Positions 25,785-34,492 of a stretch of 60,967 bases of DNA are shown in pieces. Origin of the DNA: Streptacidiphilus pinicola (GTDB lineage: Bacteria > Actinomycetota > Actinomycetes > Streptomycetales > Streptomycetaceae). How positions within the stretch are numbered: the stretch's first letter is position 1; each line of letters begins with the position of its first letter. The position numbers were made by a program, and so were the translations under genes. Location: assembly GCF_003258295.1 (NCBI RefSeq), contig NZ_QKYN01000054.1, positions 1-60,967 of the forward strand. The letters run 5' to 3'. The notes under the pieces were generated by a model, which saw nothing but the letters and a program-made list of their open reading frames with translations, was not told where the DNA came from and ran no database searches.

Positions 25785-26564
25785 ATGCCGACCCCGACCA
25801 GTCCCGCCGCGAACCTCTGGCTGCAGACCGTGACGCCCCGGCCGGCGGCGCGGCTGCGGCTGTTCTGCTTCCACCCCGCCGGGGCCGGCCCCAACTTCTA
25901 CCGCTCCTGGGGCGAGCGACTGCCGCAGGACGTCGAGGTGGTCGCGGTCCACCTCCCGGGACGGGAGGGGCGCTTCCTGGAGCCGCCGCTCAGCGACTAC
26001 TCGCCCGTGGTGGCGGAGCTGCACGCCGCGCTGCGGACCGCGCTGGACCGCCCGTACGCGCTGTTCGGGCACAGCATGGGCGCGCTGCTCGCGTACGGCG
26101 TGGCCGTCGCCGCGGCGCGGCACGGAGATCCGGCGCCCGAGCGGCTGCTGCTGAGCGGGTGCGGCGGGCCGGGGACGGTGCAGACGAAGGGCGGACGGGC
26201 CGTCTGGTCCGACGCGGAACTGGTCGCCGACCTGCGCGAGATGGGCGGCACGCCGGAGGAGGTCCTGGCGGAACCGGATCTGCTGAAGCTCATCCTCCCG
26301 GTCCTGCGCGCCGACTACGCCCTCTGCGACTCCTTCCACGCCGCCCCACCGGCCGGCCCGCTGCTCGACGTACCGCTCACGGTCCTGGGGGGCGTGGACG
26401 ACCACTACGGCCCGGCCGACCTGGCCCGCTGGTCCGCCGTCACCTCCGGCCCCACCACCCAGTACGCCTTCCCCGGCGGCCACTTCTTCCTCGCCGCCGA
26501 GTCGGCCGACGCGGTACTGGCAACGGTGACCGCCGAGCTCGGCACCGGCCCGCAAGGACACTGA
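25785..26564 (+). CDS. Type II (editing) thioesterase
   Basis: A 259-aa alpha/beta hydrolase of the GrsT/TEII type: RLFCFHPAGAGPNFYRSW oxyanion region, Ser97 in FGHSMGALLAY, Asp near 204 in LGGVDDHYG, and His233 in FPGGHFFL. Such proteins remove aberrant acyl groups from carrier proteins of polyketide or nonribosomal peptide synthases. No such synthase is in the window, so it is an orphan. The ATG at 25785 is used (GAGGA about 11 bases upstream); an ATG at 25722 would add 21 residues. The last 9 bases before the convergent cupin gene leave almost no intergenic room. Confidence 0.85.
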   Translation: MPTPTSPAANLWLQTVTPRPAARLRLFCFHPAGAGPNFYRSWGERLPQDVEVVAVHLPGREGRFLEPPLSDYSPVVAELHAALRTALDRPYALFGHSMGALLAYGVAVAAARHGDPAPERLLLSGCGGPGTVQTKGGRAVWSDAELVADLREMGGTPEEVLAEPDLLKLILPVLRADYALCDSFHAAPPAGPLLDVPLTVLGGVDDHYGPADLARWSAVTSGPTTQYAFPGGHFFLAAESADAVLATVTAELGTGPQGH

Positions 26565-26573
26565 GCCCCCCGG

Positions 26574-26930
26574 TCAGCGGGCGGCCGCCTCCGCCTCGAC
26601 CAGCGCGAGCGCGGCGCCCTCGACGACGAGGGCGGTGAGGCCGGAGTCGCTGCCGGACGTGTGGACCTCGCCCGCATCCCAGCGAGCGCCCTCGCCGACG
26701 CCGAGCGGCACCCGGACGCCGTCGGGTCCGGCGACCCAGCCGGAGCCGGCGATGACCAGGAACAGCTGGGCGTCGGTGGCCGGGTGGGTGCCGATGGTCC
26801 CGCCGGGCGCGACCTTCAGCTGCGTCAGCCGTACCGGGCCCTCGCCGGCCGCGATGCGCGTGGCGAGGAGGCCGGTGCTGCCGTGGTACGGGATGTCCCG
26901 TTCGTCGCGGTCGAACTGGAAGATCTGCAA
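26574..26930 (-). CDS. Cupin-domain protein
   Basis: A 118-aa single-domain cupin: motif 1 is degenerate (GGTIGTHPATDAQLFLVIAG) and motif 2 reads GEGARWDAGEVHTSGSDSG with a His. One metal-binding His pair seems preserved only in part. Start is a TTG at 26930 behind GGAGG (8-base spacer). It lies 34 bp after the RNA ligase gene on the same strand and may be co-transcribed. Function unknown. Confidence 0.7.
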   Translation of the reverse strand: MQIFQFDRDERDIPYHGSTGLLATRIAAGEGPVRLTQLKVAPGGTIGTHPATDAQLFLVIAGSGWVAGPDGVRVPLGVGEGARWDAGEVHTSGSDSGLTALVVEGAALALVEAEAAAR

Positions 26931-26964
26931 AAGAGTGCCCTCCGGGCAGTGCGGACGGTCCCGC

Positions 26965-27531
26965 TCAGGTCTGGTGGAAGTCGCGGGCCTTGATCTTGAC
27001 CATCCGGCCGTCGGGGTGGTGCCAGACCAGCCCCTCGCAGCCGTCCGCCTCGGCGGCGGCGAGCGCCGTCTTGCGGATACCGTCGAACGTCAGCTCCGGC
27101 ACGGCCAGGCGCTCCGCGGTCGCGTGCTCGATCAGCCGGTGCCGCTGCTCGCGCTCGGGGTTGCCGTTGACCTTGGGCCCGACCAGCTCGTACGTGCCCG
27201 CCCTCGGGCCGTCGGTGTCGGGGTGGTTCGCCAGCGCCTCGGCGTGGAACTTCGCGAACGCCGACTGGCCGATGGGCTCCCAGCCCATCGTCTTCCCCGT
27301 CACCTCGTCGGTCGTCACGGGCACGTAGCTCGCGGGAGGGGTCTTGCCGGGCTTCACCTCGCGGCGCGCCCACCACTTCCCCAAGTCGTCGAGCATGACG
27401 CAGGTGCCGTCGTACTTCCTCGTCGCGGTTCCGAACCCTTCGAGCACCCACTCGCAGCCGGGGTTGACCTCCGGCAGGACGTGGGCGCGGTCGTCGGGGT
27501 CCCGCTGGAACAGGGTGGGGATCTTCTTCAT
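26965..27531 (-). CDS. Small ATP-dependent RNA ligase-like nucleotidyltransferase
   Basis: A 188-aa protein with the covalent nucleotidyltransferase motifs in order: motif I KYDG (Lys39 would carry AMP), motif III-type YELVGPKVNGN (Glu115), motif IV EGLVWHH (Glu166) and motif V VKIKARDF (Lys179, Lys181). It is far shorter than DNA ligases and has no OB-fold or C-terminal domain, so it fits the DUF5565/RNA-ligase group. Start ATG at 27531, GGGAG 6 bases upstream. No polynucleotide kinase or Hen1-like partner is nearby; a cupin gene follows it. Confidence 0.75.
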   Translation of the reverse strand: MKKIPTLFQRDPDDRAHVLPEVNPGCEWVLEGFGTATRKYDGTCVMLDDLGKWWARREVKPGKTPPASYVPVTTDEVTGKTMGWEPIGQSAFAKFHAEALANHPDTDGPRAGTYELVGPKVNGNPEREQRHRLIEHATAERLAVPELTFDGIRKTALAAAEADGCEGLVWHHPDGRMVKIKARDFHQT

Positions 27532-27587
27532 GGACGGCTCCCGGGTCGGATCTCTGAGCGAGGATCGTACGCGGGTGTTCCGGCAGA

Positions 27588-29150
27588 TCAGGAATGCTTT
27601 TTGACGTCCCGCCCGCTCTCGCGCAGGTGGCGGTCGCGCAGTTCGCGCTTGAGGATCTTGCCGGCGCCGGAGACGGGCAGCGCGTCGGCGAAGGCGAAGC
27701 TGCGGGGCGCCTTGTAACCCGCGATCAGGGCGCGGACGTGGGTGCGCAGCTCGTCCTCCGTCGCGGTGGCGCCGGGGCGCAGGACGACGACCGCGTGGAC
27801 GCGTTCGCCCCAGAGGCGGTCCGGGAGGCCGAGGACGGCGCAGGAGGCGACGGCGGGGTGCTGGGTGAGGGCGTTCTCGACCTCCGCGGAGTAGACGTTC
27901 TCGCCGCCGGAGATGATCATGTCCTTGATCCGGTCGGTGATGAAGACGTAGCCGGCCTCGTCCATGTAGGCCGCGTCGCCGGTGTGCAGCCAGCCGTCGC
28001 GCAGCGCGGCGGCGGTCTCGTCCGGGCGGTTCCAGTAGCCCAGCATCAGGTGGTCGCCGCGGCACAGCAGTTCGCCGATCTCACCGCGCGGGAGCTCCGC
28101 GCCGTCGGGGCCGGCGACGCGGACCTCGCAGTGGGCGGCGGCGCGCCCCGCGGAGCGGAGCAGGTCCCCGCCGGTACGGTGCTCCTCCGCGCCGAGGACG
28201 GTGTTGATGGCGGTCTCGGTCATGCCGTACCCCTGGGTGAACCGCGCCTGCGGGAACAGGTCCATGGCGCGCTTGAGCAGGGACTCGGAGACCGCGGAGG
28301 CGCCGTAGCCGATGTGCCGCAGCCCGCTCAGGTCGGCGTCGGCGGCGTCCGGGTGGTCGACGAGCATCTGCAGCATCGTCGGCACCAGCCCGAGCGAGGT
28401 CACGCGGTGGCGGGCCACGGCGTCGAGCACGCCCGCGACGGTGAAGCCGGGCAGGAACACGACCGTTCCGCCGACGGTGAGCTGGGCGAGCCAGCCGGTC
28501 AGCGCCGCGATGTGGAACATGGGCGCGCTGACGAGCTGGCAGCCGCCGGGCACGGCCGACTGACGGGAGACCTGGGTGCCCAGGGTGGAGGTGACCAGCC
28601 CGCGGTGACTGACCATCACGCCCTTGGGGGAGCCGGTCGTCCCGCCGGTGTACAGCAGCGCGGCGAGGGTGTCACCGCCGGCCCGCGCGTCCGGGACGGG
28701 ATCGGCGCCCGCGACGAGCTCCTCGTAGCCCCGCATCCCGGCCGGGGTGGCGCCGTCCCCGCAGTGCACGACGGCGTCAGCGGCGAGGTCCGGGCACTCT
28801 TCGAGCAGCCGCGGGACCGCGTCGGTGAAGTCGTCGTCGACGAAGAGGACGCGCGCGCCCGAGTCGTTCAGGCCGTAGGCGATCTCCGCCGGGCTCCAGC
28901 GGGTGTTGAGCGGGGTGACCACGGCGCCCGTCCACCACGCCGCGAAGAAGATCTCGTGGTACCGGTCCGAGTTGCCCGCGAGCAGGGCCACCCGGTCGCC
29001 CGCGGCGACGCCGAGCCCGCGCAGGGCGGATGCCAGCCGGGCGACCCGGTCCACCGTCTCGCGCGCGGTGTGCGCGCGGTCGCCGCACACCGTCATCAGG
29101 CGTTCGGGCGCGACCTGTATCGCGCGGTGCAGCGCCTGGGTGAGGTACAT
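27588..29150 (-). CDS. AMP-forming acyl-CoA synthetase
   Basis: A 520-aa ANL-superfamily ligase. The P-loop-like A3 motif is LLYTGGTTGSPKGV, A5 is QGYGMTETA, A8 is WLHTGDAAYMDE...DRIKDMI, and A10 carries the catalytic Lys in PVSGAGKILKREL. It activates a carboxylic (probably fatty or aromatic) acid as acyl-AMP, then acyl-CoA. Start ATG at 29150 with a GGTGG-type ribosome site; an earlier ATG would add unrelated residues. Same strand as the SGNH hydrolase and TetR genes upstream. Confidence 0.88.
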   Translation of the reverse strand: MYLTQALHRAIQVAPERLMTVCGDRAHTARETVDRVARLASALRGLGVAAGDRVALLAGNSDRYHEIFFAAWWTGAVVTPLNTRWSPAEIAYGLNDSGARVLFVDDDFTDAVPRLLEECPDLAADAVVHCGDGATPAGMRGYEELVAGADPVPDARAGGDTLAALLYTGGTTGSPKGVMVSHRGLVTSTLGTQVSRQSAVPGGCQLVSAPMFHIAALTGWLAQLTVGGTVVFLPGFTVAGVLDAVARHRVTSLGLVPTMLQMLVDHPDAADADLSGLRHIGYGASAVSESLLKRAMDLFPQARFTQGYGMTETAINTVLGAEEHRTGGDLLRSAGRAAAHCEVRVAGPDGAELPRGEIGELLCRGDHLMLGYWNRPDETAAALRDGWLHTGDAAYMDEAGYVFITDRIKDMIISGGENVYSAEVENALTQHPAVASCAVLGLPDRLWGERVHAVVVLRPGATATEDELRTHVRALIAGYKAPRSFAFADALPVSGAGKILKRELRDRHLRESGRDVKKHS

Positions 29151-29256
29151 ACGCCACCATTCCCGGGTCGGCGAGAGAGCAGGACGGCCGTGACCTCGCA
29201 CTCTTCCGCATCTGGTTGCAAATAGCAATAGATCCGGAGCTCGCCCAGCCGCACAC

Positions 29257-30423
29257 TCAGGGCGCGAAGGGTCCGCCGGGTGCGAAGGCGCGACGGGCGA
29301 AGTTGGCCGCGATGCGGCGGTGGCCCGCCGGGTCGGGGTGGACCTCGTCCGGCAGCGGGAACTCCGCGTAGTCGGCGGGACCGTAGAGCTCGCGCCCGTC
29401 CAGGTAGTGCAGGTTCGGGTCCTCGGCCGCGCGCTCGGCGACGATGCGGGCGAGGACCTCGCGGATGACGGTCAGGGTGAGCCGCCCGGCGGCACGCTCG
29501 GCCGGGTCGCCGGTGGCCTTGAAGCGGACCGTCCCGGCGCCGAAGTCGGGCGCCAGCGGTCCCGGGGTGTCCTCCTGGACGGGGCAGAGCAGCGCCGAGA
29601 CGACCAGCAGCGGCGTCGTGGGGTGGCCCTCGCGGATGGTGTCGAGGAAGCCGTGCACGGCGGGGCCGAAGGCGCGCAGGCGCATGGCGTCGCTGTTGAC
29701 GACATTGATGCCGATCTTCATGCTGATCAGGTCGGCGGGCTGGTCGCGCATGGTCCGGGCGGTGAAAGGATCGAGCAGGGCGCTGCCGCCGAAGCCGAGG
29801 TTCACCAGCTCCACGCCGCCCTCGGCGGCGGCGAGCGCGGGCCAGATCGAGGTCGGCGCGGCGGCGTTCGAGCCGTGGCTGATCGAGCTGCCGTGGTGCA
29901 GCCAGCGTCGGCGGCCGCGCTCGGGCACGGGGGCGATCGGCGCGTCGGCGCGCAGGGCGATCAGCTCGGTCGTCTCGTTGTGCGGCAGCCAGATCTCGAC
30001 GTCCTTCTCACCCGGCGGCAGCCCCTCGAAGCGGGCGGTGCCGGGTTTGCCCGGCTGGAGTTCGGCGGCGCCGGTCGTCAGGTCGAACAGGCGCCGGTGG
30101 CCGTCGGCGATTCTGGCCTGCGCCGCCAACGTCCCGTCCGCGACGAGCTCGTAGACGCCGTCGGGCAGGGCGGGCGCGCCGCGGAAGGCGCGCTTGGTGG
30201 GCAGGGCGTCCAGCTCGACCACGGTGGCCGCGGTGCGGAAGGCCAGGCGGACGCCAGAGGGCTGGGACTCGGCCAGGACGAACTGTTCGTCGGGGAGCTG
30301 CTTGCGGGCCCAGGCGGGCAGCCGGTGCGGCAGCAGGCCGTGGGCGGTGTGCTCGACGTCGAGGTGGCCGCGCAGCAGCGCCTCGGTGACGGGGGTGGTG
30401 AGGAGCGGGGCGTCAGCGTGCAT
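29257..30423 (-). CDS. SGNH/GDSL hydrolase
   Basis: A 388-aa two-part protein. The N-terminal half (1-175) is a beta-rich domain as in actinobacterial carbohydrate-esterase-like SGNH proteins (VELDALPT, ARFEGLPPGEKDVEIWLP). The C-terminal half is SGNH: block I HHGSSISHG (nucleophile Ser), block II Gly in GFGGSALLD, block III GINVVNS with Asn, block V DEVHPDPAGHRR (Asp-His). No signal peptide. It is an esterase or deacylase of unknown substrate. Downstream of the TetR gene by 74 bp, likely in its operon. Confidence 0.8.
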   Translation of the reverse strand: MHADAPLLTTPVTEALLRGHLDVEHTAHGLLPHRLPAWARKQLPDEQFVLAESQPSGVRLAFRTAATVVELDALPTKRAFRGAPALPDGVYELVADGTLAAQARIADGHRRLFDLTTGAAELQPGKPGTARFEGLPPGEKDVEIWLPHNETTELIALRADAPIAPVPERGRRRWLHHGSSISHGSNAAAPTSIWPALAAAEGGVELVNLGFGGSALLDPFTARTMRDQPADLISMKIGINVVNSDAMRLRAFGPAVHGFLDTIREGHPTTPLLVVSALLCPVQEDTPGPLAPDFGAGTVRFKATGDPAERAAGRLTLTVIREVLARIVAERAAEDPNLHYLDGRELYGPADYAEFPLPDEVHPDPAGHRRIAANFARRAFAPGGPFAP

Positions 30424-30497
30424 GGTCAGGGCTCTTCGTCCGGTCGACACCCCGCCAGGCCGCGGCCGGGACGGGGTGATGGGTGGGGTGGGGGTGG

Positions 30498-31073
30498 TCA
30501 GTGCGGGTCGTCGCGGCGGGCGCGCAGCATCGCGTCGAGGGCGTCGACGGTCCAGGCCCAGGACGCGTCGGCGGCGACCAGGGTGTGGCTGAAGCCGCCG
30601 GCCGCCTCCAGGCTGACGAAGCCGTGGAAGACGCTGCCCAGCATCCGTACCGCGTGCGTCTGGTCGGGCTCGTCGAGGTCGTAGGCGCGCAGCAGGGCGC
30701 GCGTCATCTGCGCGTGCCGCACGCCCGCGCTCGCCGCCGCGGTCTCCCGGTCGAGCCGGAAGCGGGCGGCGTCGTAGCGGCCGGGGTGCTCGTGGGCGTA
30801 GGCGCGGTAGGCGTCGGCGAAGGCGGCGAGCGCGTCCCGCCCCGCGCGTCCGGCCACAGCGTCGGCGACGCGGTCGGCGAGCTCCTCCAGGGCCAGCAGC
30901 GCGATCCGGGTCTTCAGCTCGTGGGAGCTCTTCAGGTGCGAGTACAGGCTGGCGACCTTGACGTCGAAGCGCCGGGCCAGGGCCGAGAGGGTGACCTGCT
31001 CGAAGCCGACCTCGTCGGCCAACTCCGCACCGGCGAGCGTCAGTCGCTCCGCACTCAGTCCCACACGAGCCAT
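30498..31073 (-). CDS. TetR-family transcriptional regulator
   Basis: A 191-aa TetR regulator: N-terminal HTH (about 26-50, VTLSALARRFDVKVASLYSH) and a C-terminal WHG-type ligand/dimer domain (AYAHEHPGRYDAARF, HGFVSLEAAGGFS). Start ATG with GGAGGG 6 bases upstream. Probably autoregulatory and controlling the SGNH hydrolase (and perhaps the acyl-CoA synthetase) downstream; a palindrome sits between the -35 and -10 of its promoter. Confidence 0.88.
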   Translation of the reverse strand: MARVGLSAERLTLAGAELADEVGFEQVTLSALARRFDVKVASLYSHLKSSHELKTRIALLALEELADRVADAVAGRAGRDALAAFADAYRAYAHEHPGRYDAARFRLDRETAAASAGVRHAQMTRALLRAYDLDEPDQTHAVRMLGSVFHGFVSLEAAGGFSHTLVAADASWAWTVDALDAMLRARRDDPH

Positions 31074-31096
31074 AGCCGTCCCTCCATCAAGCTATG

Positions 31097-31120
31097 ACCA
31101 TTATGCATTTGCCTAAAGGT
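31097..31120. promoter_or_regulatory. Palindromic operator of the TetR gene
   Basis: ACCATTA (31097-31103) and TAAAGGT (31114-31120) form inverted half-sites (6 of 7 paired) 10 bp apart, inside the promoter. Position and length suit a TetR dimer. Confidence 0.6.
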
Positions 31121-31128
31121 ATTAGCAA
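31100..31128 (-). promoter_or_regulatory. Promoter of the TetR/SGNH operon
   Basis: On the minus strand: -35 TTGCTA (plus 31123-31128), 17-bp spacer, -10 CATAAT (plus 31100-31105), with ATG about 27 bases beyond. It is one of the few AT-rich patches in the window. Confidence 0.65.
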
Positions 31129-31133
31129 GCACC

Positions 31134-31709
31134 TCAGGCGCGCGACGGCAGCTCCGTTCGGGCGGCGCTGAACTGGATCACGACGGGCCGCCCGCGCCCG
31201 CCCATCGGCCGGGACTGCGAATGACGCTGCACCAGGCCCCGGTTGGCCGCGCTGTGCAGAACGAACCGCAGCCAGTCCGCGTCCGCCCCGATCTGCGCGG
31301 CGATCTGCGGCGCACTGAAACGCCGTTCCGGCTCGGCGGCCAGCACCTCGAGCGCGCGGTCGAGATGCCGGCCCGGCCGCCCGCGCCGCCCCGGCTCTCC
31401 CCCCGACGCGCCGCCGGAGCCCGGCCCGCCGACACGGCGGCTGCCGGGCTCGTGCACGAGCGCGACCGGCACCCGCGGCGCCCGGGGCCTCGGCATCAGC
31501 GCCTCGTCGGGCAGCAGTTCGAGCCCGGAGACGTCCCCGTCGAGCAGGGCCTGCAGCCGGGTCCGGGCCTCCTCGATACCCCTCAGTTCCCGCACGACCT
31601 CCTGCAGCAGCGCCAGCCGACGCTGCTCCGCGCGTACGCGCTCCTCGAAGATGGGCAGGCAGTCGGTCGGGTCCGCCACCAGGTCGGCCGGCGTCAGGTC
31701 CGCGATCAC
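31134..31709 (-). CDS. Coiled-coil / winged-helix DNA-binding protein, unknown
   Basis: A 191-aa protein: N-terminal coiled-coil (about 20-58, EERVRAEQRRLALLQEVVRE), a Gly/Pro/Arg-rich middle and a C-terminal winged-helix-like part (RFSAPQIAAQIGADADWLRF, LVQRHSQSRPMGGRGRP) resembling those in small actinomycete regulators. No named family. GTG start at 31709 has no ribosome site; TACGGT ends exactly 6 bases before, so it is probably leaderless. It reads away from nothing obvious and ends 24 bp before the TetR promoter region. Confidence 0.6.
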   Translation of the reverse strand: MIADLTPADLVADPTDCLPIFEERVRAEQRRLALLQEVVRELRGIEEARTRLQALLDGDVSGLELLPDEALMPRPRAPRVPVALVHEPGSRRVGGPGSGGASGGEPGRRGRPGRHLDRALEVLAAEPERRFSAPQIAAQIGADADWLRFVLHSAANRGLVQRHSQSRPMGGRGRPVVIQFSAARTELPSRA

Positions 31710-31993
31710 GCCGCGACCGTATTACCCGCCCACCGCATGACACCACTGACGCCCGGCACCACCACCCGAACGAAGGACAACGGGCCCGCGACGAGCCCCG
31801 ATCCGGGCGCCGGCGCGTCACGATTGGATCACTCGAACAAGACCTGCCAGTGCCCGAAACCTCCAACTTCGCGACCGCGCGGCCCAGTTCCGCCCACGCC
31901 ACTCGCCATGCCCCCGTCAGACGCGTCTCACCAGGCAAAAGAGGCTCCCGAAGGACTCCCCCAGCGACCCCCGCAGGGCGTACCCTCCCGGCC

Positions 31994-32254
31994 ATGGACC
32001 CCGTGCTCGCCAGCGCCGTCGCCCCCGTCGCCACGGCGCATCCGACCGACCCGATCCACTGGCGCAACCATCACGTCCCGATCACCGCGCCGGTGCCCGT
32101 CCCGTGCCGGGCGCGGATCGACGACGAGGTCGTGAGCATCGACAGCTGCCGCGGCAACGGACCCTATGTCGTGCACCTCACCGAGCCGCTGAAGCAGCCT
32201 CACCCGCTCGGCTCGCCCCTCACGGTACTGGAGGGGACGGACATCTCCGGGTGA
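31994..32254 (+). CDS. Hypothetical protein (86 aa)
   Basis: No family recognised; Pro/His-rich N-terminal half (HPTDPIHWRNHHVPITAP), then a short beta-rich part (VPCRARIDDEVVSIDSCRG) with two cysteines. TACCCT lies exactly 7 bases before the ATG and there is no ribosome site: leaderless. It precedes the MurJ gene by 48 bp. Confidence 0.5.
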   Translation: MDPVLASAVAPVATAHPTDPIHWRNHHVPITAPVPVPCRARIDDEVVSIDSCRGNGPYVVHLTEPLKQPHPLGSPLTVLEGTDISG

Positions 32255-32302
32255 TCCGGGCACTCGCCGTTCCCGCCCGGCGCGTTCCCCTAGGTTGTGA
32301 TC

Positions 32303-33964
32303 ATGGGACGACACGCGAAGCGGCGGAGTGCGGACGGCGGGACGGTGGCCCGCTCCTCGGCGCTGCTGGCCCTGGGGACGGTGGTCTCCCGCGCCACCGG
32401 CCTGGTGCGGCTGGCGCTGCAGGCGGCCGCGCTCGGCCTCGGCGCCCACGCTGACGCGTACAACACCGCCAACACCCTGCCGACCAGCCTCTACACGCTG
32501 ATGATCGGCGGCGCGCTCAACTCGGTCCTCGTCCCACAGCTGGTGCGGGCCCGCGTCGAGCACCCGGACGGCGGCCGGGCGCACGAGCAGCGGCTGCTGA
32601 CGATGATGCTGGTCCTGCTGGCGGCGGGCACCGCGCTGGCGCTGCTGTTCACCCCGCAGATCGTCGCGCTGCTGACGCCGTCAGGGCCCGGCACGGAGGC
32701 GAACTTCCGGCTGACGGTGGCGTTCGCGCGACTTCTGCTGCCGCAGGTGTTCTTCTACGGGCTGTTCTTTATACTCGGTCAGCTGCTCAACGCGCGCGGC
32801 AGGTTCGGCGCTATGGGCTGGGCGCCGGTGCTCAACAACGTCGTACTGATCGGCCTGTTCGGCCTCTACATCGCGCTGTCGCACGGCAGCGGCGGGCAGC
32901 TGAGCCCCGGCCAGGTGGACGTGCTCGGCATCGCGACGACCGCCGGTATCGCGCTGCAGTCGCTGTGCCTGCTGCCGGCGCTGGCCCGGGCCGGCTTCTC
33001 CTTCCGGCCGCGCTTCGACTGGCGCGGCACGGGCCTGCGGCGCAGCCTCGGCGCGGCCCGCTGGACGCTGCTGTTCGTGCTGGTCAACCAGGTCGCGCTG
33101 GCTGTGGTGACCCGGTACGCCAACGCGGTCGACACCGCGGACAAGAACGCGCACGCCGGCAACACGGCGTACTTCTTCGCCCAGAACATCTGGATGCTGC
33201 CGCAGTCGGTCATCACCGTCTCGCTGGTCACCGCGATGCTGCCGCGGGTGAGCCGGGCCGTCTCCGAACGCCGTCTGGACGACGCGCGCGCCGACCTGTC
33301 GCGGGCGCTGCGCACCACGGGCGTCGTGATCGTGCCCGCCGCGTTCTTCTTCCTCGCGTTCGGGCCGCAGATAGCCGTCCTGCTCTTCGGTCACGGCAGC
33401 GGCAGCGGCGCCGACGGCGGCCCGGCCGCCGCGGGACCGCTGGGCACGATGCTGCAGGCCTTCGCCCTGGGCCTGATCCCCTTCTCCGCCCAGTACCTGC
33501 TGCTGCGCGGCTTCTACGCCTTCGAGGACACCCGGACGCCGTTCTGGACGGCGGTGTGGATCTCGGTGCTCGACATCGCCCTGGCCACCGCATGCCACCT
33601 GTGGCTGCCGACCCGTCAGGTCGCGGTCGGCATGGCCGGCGCGTACGCCGTCTCCTACGCGGTCGGCCTGCTGATCACCGCCCACCGGCTGCGCCGCCGC
33701 CTCGAACGCCGCCTGGACGGCAGGCGGCTGGTGCGCACCTACGGCAAGCTCGTCGCCGCGGCCTCGTTCGCCGGCCTCGCCGGGTGGGCCGTCGCCCACG
33801 CCCTGACCGGATCCGCAGCGCTCGCCGGCCGGCCCACCGGCGCGGCGCTGTCCGCGCTGACGGCGGGCGGGGTGGTGATGCTGGGCGCGTTCGTCCTGGC
33901 CTGCCGCGCGCTGGGCGTCGAGGAGCTGCGCGACGTGCCGGCCCGGTTGCCGTTCCGGCGGTGA
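32303..33964 (+). CDS. murJ: MurJ-family lipid II flippase (MviN-like)
   Basis: A 553-aa polytopic membrane protein of the MOP superfamily with about 14 TM helices. Hallmarks are SRATGLVRLALQAAALG, ADAYNTANTLPTSLYTLMIG and LVNQVALAVVTRYAN in the central cavity, and SAQYLLLRGFYAFEDTRTP. MurJ flips lipid II for peptidoglycan synthesis. Actinomycetes normally carry the essential copy in a fixed locus with a long extra domain; this shorter stand-alone gene is likely a paralogue. The ATG at 32303 lies 6 bases after TAGGTT, without ribosome site (leaderless); GTG at 32297 is possible. Confidence 0.85.
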   Translation: MGRHAKRRSADGGTVARSSALLALGTVVSRATGLVRLALQAAALGLGAHADAYNTANTLPTSLYTLMIGGALNSVLVPQLVRARVEHPDGGRAHEQRLLTMMLVLLAAGTALALLFTPQIVALLTPSGPGTEANFRLTVAFARLLLPQVFFYGLFFILGQLLNARGRFGAMGWAPVLNNVVLIGLFGLYIALSHGSGGQLSPGQVDVLGIATTAGIALQSLCLLPALARAGFSFRPRFDWRGTGLRRSLGAARWTLLFVLVNQVALAVVTRYANAVDTADKNAHAGNTAYFFAQNIWMLPQSVITVSLVTAMLPRVSRAVSERRLDDARADLSRALRTTGVVIVPAAFFFLAFGPQIAVLLFGHGSGSGADGGPAAAGPLGTMLQAFALGLIPFSAQYLLLRGFYAFEDTRTPFWTAVWISVLDIALATACHLWLPTRQVAVGMAGAYAVSYAVGLLITAHRLRRRLERRLDGRRLVRTYGKLVAAASFAGLAGWAVAHALTGSAALAGRPTGAALSALTAGGVVMLGAFVLACRALGVEELRDVPARLPFRR

Positions 33965-34027
33965 CGGACCAAGGTCGACAGTGATCCCTGGTGGGATGGT
34001 CCGCGCGGTTCGTCTTCAGGAGGATGC

Positions 34028-34492
34028 ATGCCGTACGCCGTCGACTTCGTGAACGTGTCCACCGTCGGCCTGGAGTCCTCCCCGGTCGCGGACGCGCTCG
34101 CGGGGTTGCGCGCCAACGAGGCCCGCTACTTCAAGAACAAGTACGACCACGTCTTCACGGTGACGCCGGTGGACGAGGCCCCCGAGGTGCTCGACTACGT
34201 GAACCGGATCCTCGCCGAGGAGCGGGACATCACCATCGGCTCGCGCCCGTTGGAGGTCTCCGCCTTCGAGGTGGAGGGGATCCGGATGGCCTACGTCTTC
34301 TACGAGTCCGGTCTGTCGGTCAACGTGATGTACGACCTCGACGAGACCAAGAAGCGGGCGGTCGGCTTCAAGCTCTCGGAGGGCATGGAGGTCCCGGAGG
34401 AACTGGCGGAGCGATTCAAGTTCGCGCGGCAGAAGTCGAAGCTGGCCGGCGTGATCCGCGGCTCCTTCTTCGTCATCAAGGGCGCGTACTGA
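34028..34492 (+). CDS. Conserved hypothetical protein (154 aa)
   Basis: A soluble, acidic-to-basic alpha/beta protein that I recognise only as an actinomycete conserved protein without assigned role (NVSTVGLESSPVADALAGLR, EARYFKNKYDHVFTV, FKLSEGMEVPEELAERFKF). Strong AGGAGG 4 bases before the ATG, so it is well translated. Its 3' end overlaps the 3' end of the convergent LysR gene by 17 bp. Confidence 0.6.
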   Translation: MPYAVDFVNVSTVGLESSPVADALAGLRANEARYFKNKYDHVFTVTPVDEAPEVLDYVNRILAEERDITIGSRPLEVSAFEVEGIRMAYVFYESGLSVNVMYDLDETKKRAVGFKLSEGMEVPEELAERFKFARQKSKLAGVIRGSFFVIKGAY

